A stretch of DNA of 9,664 nucleotides from CAZJOD01 sp964547525 (lineage in GTDB: Bacteria; Bacillota; Clostridia; JAAYHZ01), in the NCBI GenBank assembly GCA_964547525.1, contig CAZJOD010000137.1, positions 1-9,664 of the forward strand, given 5' to 3'. Shown here piece by piece: positions 6,212-9,664 of this stretch (position 1 is its first letter; each line of letters starts with the position of its first letter). Position numbers and translations under genes: made by a program. Under the pieces are notes generated by a model. The model ran no database searches, was not told where the DNA came from, and worked only from the letters and a program-made list of their open reading frames with translations.

Positions 6212-7642
6212 ATGTTAAATTTGTTTACAAAGGAACAGCTTACTGAGCTCAATGAAGCTGTATGTAATCTTCTTGAAACTGAAGGTATGAGAGTTCACTA
6301 TGCTCCGCTCCGTGACCTGCTTCGACAGTATGGTGCGGGTGTTAACGACGAAAAAATGACTGTTTGCTTCAGTCGTGAAATGATAAATGCGCTTAAGCAA
6401 AAGCAGCAGGACTATGCAAAAAACAGCACCATTTTTGAAAACACCACAAATGCTTATTCACCAATAGTTAATGACTCTATTCCTTTTATTTATGACTTAA
6501 CTACCGGCAAGAAAAGATACGCTACTTATGAAGATGCTATTGAATCCATAAAAGTACAGCATATGATTCCGGAGATAAAGTCTGTTCGTGTACCGACAAT
6601 GATCAGTGACGTTCCCCAAGTAATTGAACCGCTGTTTCGTTATCGCGCAGTATTTGACATTACAGATAAAATGACAGCTCCTGTTGGCTTTTGGGATGAC
6701 AGGTTGATACCTTATTTCAAAGAAATGGATATTATAAATGGAGTTAAGGAACCTTCTTTCTTCAGTGCAAATATGGTTATAAGTCCGATGATTATTGACG
6801 AGTCTACGGGGCGTAAAATAATTGCTACTGCTAAGGAAGGCTATATAAACCGTGGTGCAACACCAATGTCGACAGCAGGTGGAACATCAGCTGTTACCGT
6901 AGAAGGTACTGCACTAATGGCAGCCACCGAAATACTTGGTATGGCTCTTGTTCTTGATATTGTAAATACTCATTTCGGTATTGACAACCCTAACAAGATT
7001 ACCGGCTTCTGCGTTACCGGAGTTGTTGACATGCGTACTCTTCAGGGTGTATTCTCCTCTCCTGAAGCTATACTACAGGATATAATGGTTCATGATATGT
7101 TTAAAGACATATACAGCGCAAAGATACGGTTCAACCCGGACTATACCGACGCAAAGCTGCCCGGCATGCAATGTGTACTTGAAAGGGTAATGAAGTATTC
7201 AGCCTGTGCATATGCCGGTTCAACAGAATATATTGAAGGATACAGCATAGGAAACCTTCTGACATGTACAGTTCACTCAACTACACAGATGATAATAGAC
7301 CTTGAGATTGGACGTGCACTTTATAAATTCTTCTGCAGAAAGCAGTCGGTTCCCATGAAGAAGCTTCTAGCTGAAACTAAGGAAATATTGCAGACCGGAG
7401 GACATTCCTTCATGATGACTGACAGCACTTTGGATAATTATATGGATAACTTCTATTCATTTATTGCAGACAGGAGCGCATGGTCTGATGCAGACATCCT
7501 GCAGGCTGAGAATAATATTATCAAAGAAGCTAATATCCGATACAAAAAGCTGCTTGACAGCTATGTTGCACCAAAGCTTGACGCTACAAAACTGAAAGCG
7601 TTGGATAAGGTAATTGATAGAGCTAAGGTTGAATTAATGTAA
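6212..7642 (+). CDS. MttB-superfamily (trimethylamine methyltransferase-like) protein, non-pyrrolysine type
   Basis: A 476-residue member of the MttB superfamily. Characterised relatives move a methyl group from trimethylamine or quaternary amines (glycine betaine, proline betaine, carnitine) to a corrinoid protein in anaerobes. Family landmarks are the N-terminal helical segment with LLETEGMRVHYAPLRDLLRQ, the central GGTSAVTVEGTALMAATEIL block and the later DAKLPGMQCVLE stretch. Methanogen MttB reads an in-frame UAG as pyrrolysine; this gene has no internal TAG, so it belongs with the non-Pyl branch. ATG 6212 follows AGAGGTGAT (6198-6206). Regulation by the divergent AraC protein is likely. 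No MttC/MtgC-like corrinoid protein, MtbA/MtgA-like transferase or RamA reactivase is in the window, so the substrate and acceptor are open. The gene is followed immediately by decayed DNA. Confidence 0.87.
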   Translation: MLNLFTKEQLTELNEAVCNLLETEGMRVHYAPLRDLLRQYGAGVNDEKMTVCFSREMINALKQKQQDYAKNSTIFENTTNAYSPIVNDSIPFIYDLTTGKKRYATYEDAIESIKVQHMIPEIKSVRVPTMISDVPQVIEPLFRYRAVFDITDKMTAPVGFWDDRLIPYFKEMDIINGVKEPSFFSANMVISPMIIDESTGRKIIATAKEGYINRGATPMSTAGGTSAVTVEGTALMAATEILGMALVLDIVNTHFGIDNPNKITGFCVTGVVDMRTLQGVFSSPEAILQDIMVHDMFKDIYSAKIRFNPDYTDAKLPGMQCVLERVMKYSACAYAGSTEYIEGYSIGNLLTCTVHSTTQMIIDLEIGRALYKFFCRKQSVPMKKLLAETKEILQTGGHSFMMTDSTLDNYMDNFYSFIADRSAWSDADILQAENNIIKEANIRYKKLLDSYVAPKLDATKLKALDKVIDRAKVELM

Positions 7643-7678
7643 AACGCTTAGGCGAATGGATCGGGTGAAAAGGGATAG

Positions 7679-7900
7679 CCGGATACATGGGCGAGTTTTG
7701 AGAATGCTGCAAAAGTTGATGGCAATTATGACGGCATCAGCTTTGAATTCAACAATAACGGAATTGTTGGAATAGACCTTGATAAGGTGATTGCAGAGGA
7801 TAGTACTCTATCAGCCGAAGCTGCTGAGGTTGTGGCAATGCTGGACAGCTACACAGAATACTCTCCCAGTGGCAAAGAACTCCATGAAAAAGAGGAATAG
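7679..7900 (+). pseudogene. Fragment of a phage/plasmid primase-polymerase-type protein
   Basis: The frame from 7679 to TAG 7898-7900 encodes PDTWASFENAAKVDGNYDGI, then GIVGIDLDKVI and later MLDSYTEYSPSGKELH. This order (TW.sFe.A, DGIgF, G.DLD, SYTE.SPSG) is the N-terminal catalytic segment of replication primases carried by phages, plasmids and integrative elements; the DLD and SPSG parts contribute to the active site. The gene lacks a start: the same frame upstream meets TAG at 7676-7678 and 7649-7651, although AN...GEKG between them still looks coding. After ELH the sequence departs from the family and ends. Only ~75 of several hundred codons remain, so it is a dead relic of a mobile element. 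Confidence 0.6.
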
Positions 7901-7994
7901 TTGAATGGACATTAACAAACCGGTAACCAATTTTTTTGTGAAAGGAAATAATGAACTTTAGCAGATAAAACCATAAAAATATTGCAAATTTGAA

Positions 7995-8029
7995 TTTACA
8001 TATGCATTGATTTGTGTTACAATGTATAT
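7995..8029 (+). promoter_or_regulatory. Promoter and operator of the antitoxin-toxin operon
   Basis: TTTACA (7995-8000) and TACAAT (8018-8023) are 17 bp apart, and TGT just before the -10 makes it an extended -10 promoter. A 10-bp inverted repeat matching at 9 of 10 positions, ATATGCATTG (8000-8009) and CAATGTATAT (8020-8029), covers the spacer and -10. It is well placed for repression by a ribbon-helix-helix RelB/DinJ dimer. Confidence 0.7.
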
Positions 8030-8055
8030 ACTAATAGTGAAGGGAGTGTTACATT

Positions 8056-8319
8056 ATGGCACAAACAACATTAAGTATTCGTATGGATGAGAACGTGAAA
8101 AAGCAATTCGATGCTTTTTGCGCTGAAGTTGGGATGAATACATCGGTCGCAATAAACCTATTTGCGAAAGCTGTTTTGCGTGAAAGGCGTATTCCATTTG
8201 AGATTGTCGCCAATGATGATCCGTTTTATAGTGAGAGTAATTTGAAACACTTACGCCGAGGGATAGAATGTTTGAATGCAGGAAAAGGGAAAGAACATGA
8301 ACCTATAGAGGAGAAGTGA
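8056..8319 (+). CDS. RelB/DinJ-family antitoxin
   Basis: An 87-residue antitoxin of the RelB/DinJ family, of normal length. Residues 3-45 form a ribbon-helix-helix (TTLSIRMDENVKKQFDAFCA, then GMNTSVAINLFAKAV), which should bind the palindrome in its own promoter. The region after RRIPFEI (~52-58) is the flexible part that wraps the toxin. ATG 8056 follows GAAGGGAG (8039-8046) at 9 bases. The stop TGA (8317-8319) overlaps the toxin ATG by one base (TGATG), the usual coupling in such operons. Because the toxin frame is interrupted, this may now be an orphan antitoxin acting only as a repressor, or as a neutraliser of a related toxin elsewhere. Confidence 0.88.
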   Translation: MAQTTLSIRMDENVKKQFDAFCAEVGMNTSVAINLFAKAVLRERRIPFEIVANDDPFYSESNLKHLRRGIECLNAGKGKEHEPIEEK

Positions 8320-8579
8320 TGAGAAAAGTATGGTTTGATGAAGCGTGGGAAGATTATCTATATTGGCAGACACAGGACAAGAAAACGCTGAAAAGAATCA
8401 ACCTGATTTTGTAAGACATTGACCGAAACGGATATAGCGGAATAGGTAATCCTGAACCACTGAAAGGTGAATTAAGCGGTTTTTGGAGCAGACGAATTGA
8501 TGGAATGAATCGGCTTGTATATCGACTAAAGGACGGTGTTACGGAAATACTTTCATGCAAAGGTCATTATGACGATTGA
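8319..8579 (+). pseudogene. yoeB: YoeB-type mRNA interferase gene with a nonsense codon at position 32
   Basis: ATG 8319 starts an 86-residue frame closely resembling YoeB, a ribosome-dependent endoribonuclease: it begins MRKVWFDEAWEDYLYWQTQD and later has NPEPLKGELSGFWSRRI and NRLVYRL. TAA at 8412-8414 interrupts codon 32, where E. coli YoeB has Lys; one base change from AAA would explain it. Every residue known to matter in YoeB keeps its exact number: E46, R65, H83 and Y84. No other lesion is visible, so the mutation looks recent, or the base may be a sequencing error. As written only a 31-residue N-terminal peptide would be made, lacking the active site. A restart seems unlikely because no ATG with a ribosome binding site follows directly. 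Confidence 0.85.
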
Positions 8580-8637
8580 GCGGAAGCCGGAAGTAAGTGG
8601 AACTGTTTTATCAGATTTTTCAATAAAGGATTTGAAG

Positions 8638-8660
8638 TGAACCTTTGTATGAACCTTGTA
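8638..8660 (+). repeat. Short tandem direct repeat
   Basis: TGAACCTTTGTA (8638-8649) is followed at once by TGAACCTTGTA (8650-8660), a tandem copy differing by one T. It lies between the broken toxin gene and the hairpin cluster. The rest of 8580-8731 shows no convincing gene. Confidence 0.5.
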
Positions 8661-8731
8661 AATCTTGAAATTTAGCTATTTCACAGCAATCACAGCCACT
8701 TGAAAGGTATACCTTGTCTAATTTGTAGCTA

Positions 8732-8825
8732 CTTAAGGGAAAATAAACGCTGTTCAATCAAAGCCCTTAAGCGGTCGGTATTACCGACCGCTGTGAACCG
8801 GCAGGTGCGCCCAAAGGTGCACCTG
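8732..8825 (+). ncRNA. Cluster of strong hairpins, possible structured RNA
   Basis: Three stems lie in tandem. CTTAAGGG (8732-8739) pairs with CCCTTAAG (8764-8771) over a 24-base loop. AGCGGTCGGT (8770-8779) pairs perfectly with ACCGACCGCT (8783-8792) across loop ATT. CAGGTGCGCC (8802-8811) pairs with GGTGCACCTG (8816-8825) around CAAA with one G-U. The first two stems share two bases, so they compete at the edge. The GC-rich stems stand out from A+T-rich surroundings and none has its own T-tract; the T-run comes later at 8854-8860. This could be a small RNA, an attenuator relic or a mobile-element structural site. No promoter for a separate transcript was recognised. Confidence 0.4.
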
Positions 8826-8860
8826 GGTTAGTTGAGAAATGTCTCCGAGTACCTTTTTTT
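8826..8860 (+). terminator. Rho-independent terminator (plus strand)
   Basis: GAGA (8834-8837) pairs with TCTC (8842-8845) and GGT (8826-8828) with ACC (8851-8853), with a few interior pairs and mismatches between them. Seven T residues follow at 8854-8860. It would end transcripts from the antitoxin operon, or from the hairpin cluster, before the convergent gene at 8896. The stem is imperfect but the T-tract is good. Confidence 0.5.
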
Positions 8861-8895
8861 ACCATGATCCGTTTTAGTTTTTTCTAAAAATATGA

Positions 8896-9534
8896 TTAAT
8901 CGTCTTCACGACGTCGTTCTGTGCAAAGATCGTCCAACCACCCCTCGTCATAGACTGAACCACAGTCTTTGTACGGCACTGCCCGCGGCTTGCCCATTTT
9001 ATAAAGTTTACATGATTTAGGACCGTAGCAGAAACTCTCGAAACGGTATTTCTTAGTCACACCCCAGTTATACTCAATCTCAACCGCCGACATTGTGGCC
9101 CATGCACATTGAAAGCACTTTCCCTTGTAACTTGCGGTACTGAGCATTCTTGCACCACGCTCTTCATAGGTTGCCATATCCGGTGGATCAATAAGATAGG
9201 GTGGCGTCGTAGTTTTTGCTTGTCCTGCTTTTTTTATGATTTTCAAGCTTCCGGCACGGTAGTAGTCGGCGTAGTCACTCACATCATACATTTTTGTCCA
9301 TGCAGACCCTTTTATCACATCACCAATTCGGAAGAACATTTTCTGTTGTTGTTTCTCCGAGATAGCTACGGAAAACTGAGTCTTTATTCCATTGGCTTCG
9401 CCATCTAGAAACAGATTGTAACCGCGATGATAGTGAGTGCGGTTATCAAGTCTGTATCTCCACACAGTAGTGCGAGGTTGAATAGATACAATCGTGCCTT
9501 GCCAATCAATTTTTTCCGGATTATTTATTCTCAT
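8896..9534 (-). CDS. Cysteine-rich hypothetical protein, possible OB-fold plus metal site
   Basis: A 212-residue soluble protein of unknown function. Residues ~10-105 (WQGTIVSIQPRT ... RIGDVIKGSAW ... AGSLKIIKK) alternate strands and turns in a way that suggests an OB-fold. The C-terminal half has C140-x2-C143, C169-x5-C175, C191 and C204 in an aromatic-rich setting (KCFQCAWATM, FCYGPKSC), which suggests a zinc or iron-sulfur site. Together these hint at nucleic-acid binding, but that is inference. ATG 9534-9532 is chosen because AAGGA (9546-9542) lies 7 bases ahead; an in-frame TTG at 9576-9574 lacks a ribosome binding site. It is transcribed toward the toxin-antitoxin region with no visible operon partner before the window edge. 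Confidence 0.7.
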   Translation of the reverse strand: MRINNPEKIDWQGTIVSIQPRTTVWRYRLDNRTHYHRGYNLFLDGEANGIKTQFSVAISEKQQQKMFFRIGDVIKGSAWTKMYDVSDYADYYRAGSLKIIKKAGQAKTTTPPYLIDPPDMATYEERGARMLSTASYKGKCFQCAWATMSAVEIEYNWGVTKKYRFESFCYGPKSCKLYKMGKPRAVPYKDCGSVYDEGWLDDLCTERRREDD

Positions 9535-9664
9535 ATTCAAATCCTTACTTTCATTTTTACCATCAGTATTTGTCAAATATTTTTTAAGATTTTAGACCGT
9601 AGGGCTACAAGTTTTTCACATTGTTACTATCACACATCCTAATTCATGTTTCGTGAATCATTTT
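9535..9664. other. Upstream A+T-rich DNA at window edge
   Basis: No gene is supported here. On the minus strand TTGACA at 9576-9571 could be a -35 for the cysteine-rich gene, but no matching -10 was found at 16-18 bp. A small inverted repeat, ATTCATG/CGTGAAT with one G-T pair, lies at about 9642-9658. Confidence 0.3.

Noticed and set aside
6212..7642. Pyrrolysine-containing MttB
   Set aside because: There is no in-frame TAG within the 476 codons; the frame is continuous to TAA at 7640-7642.
7950..7968. Tiny frame MNFSR behind AAAGGAAA before the antitoxin promoter
   Set aside because: Five codons in A+T-rich DNA upstream of the mapped promoter; expected by chance.
5039..8414. Reading TAA/TAG as sense codons (alternative genetic code)
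   Set aside because: All intact genes in the window end in TAA or TGA at sensible C-termini, and the interrupted genes are also truncated, so ordinary gene decay is simpler.
8354..8560. 68-codon open frame on the minus strand opposite the toxin gene
   Set aside because: The plus strand clearly encodes YoeB residues; the antisense frame has no recognisable motif or start signal.
8805..8895. Possible 5' end of a group II intron (GTGCG at 8806 region, after a hairpin that could be a class C target)
   Set aside because: No reverse transcriptase, no recognisable domain V, and the convergent gene begins within 100 bp; resemblance to GUGYG alone is too weak.
9109..9642. Plus-strand frames of 99 and 71 codons opposite the cysteine-rich gene
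   Set aside because: They overlap the better-supported minus-strand gene, have no ribosome binding sites, and their composition (Cys/His/Phe-rich) is typical of antisense reading.
1..9664. CRISPR array, tRNA or rRNA genes, intact insertion sequence
   Set aside because: No regularly spaced repeats, cloverleaf-like segments, ribosomal RNA signatures, transposase motifs or paired terminal inverted repeats were seen on either strand.

Overview
The window is low-GC, gene-sparse DNA that reads like a genome segment from an anaerobic Firmicute (class Clostridia). The grounds are the A+T-rich intergenic DNA, strong GGAGG-type ribosome binding sites, TTG/ATG starts, and families common in that class: a MerR-effector fusion, an MttB-type methyltransferase, an AraC regulator and a RelB/YoeB pair. 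This assignment is inference from style and gene content; nothing in the window is diagnostic of a species.

Layout, left to right. Positions 3-71 look like the tail of an upstream gene. A complete YfcE-like metallophosphoesterase follows (113-838), then a short doubtful reading frame (867-980). The largest gene (1181-3799, TTG start) encodes an unusual multidomain protein: MerR DNA-binding head, GyrI/BmrR-like effector domain, a beta-rich lectin/LamG-like domain, and a C-terminal BtrH_N plus DUF4872-like half. It is preceded by a promoter with the 19-bp -35/-10 spacing typical of MerR control. Between 3801 and 4172 lie debris of a membrane-protein gene (+) and a nucleotidyltransferase-like gene (-). 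A flavin reductase-like protein (4319-4990) is followed by a GNAT acetyltransferase remnant broken by three in-frame TAA codons.

The centre holds a divergent pair: an AraC-family regulator (5192-6052, -) and an MttB-superfamily methyltransferase (6212-7642, +) with no in-frame amber codon, separated by 159 bp that contains repeat pairs suited to an operator. The regulator probably controls the methyltransferase. No corrinoid protein or reactivase gene is present, so a partner would have to come from elsewhere.

The right third looks like mobile-element wreckage: a primase/polymerase fragment (7679-7900), then a RelB/DinJ antitoxin with a clear promoter and operator. Its overlapping YoeB toxin gene keeps all four catalytic residues but is cut by one TAA at codon 32. 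A run of strong hairpins ending in a T-tract terminator (8732-8860) follows, then a convergent cysteine-rich protein of unknown function (8896-9534, -).

The main themes are the MerR/BtrH fusion with its retained internal ribosome binding site, a recurring gene-decay pattern (nonsense codons each apparently one change away from a Glu or Lys codon), and the unexplained hairpin cluster. No CRISPR array, tRNA, rRNA, intact transposase or integrase was seen.
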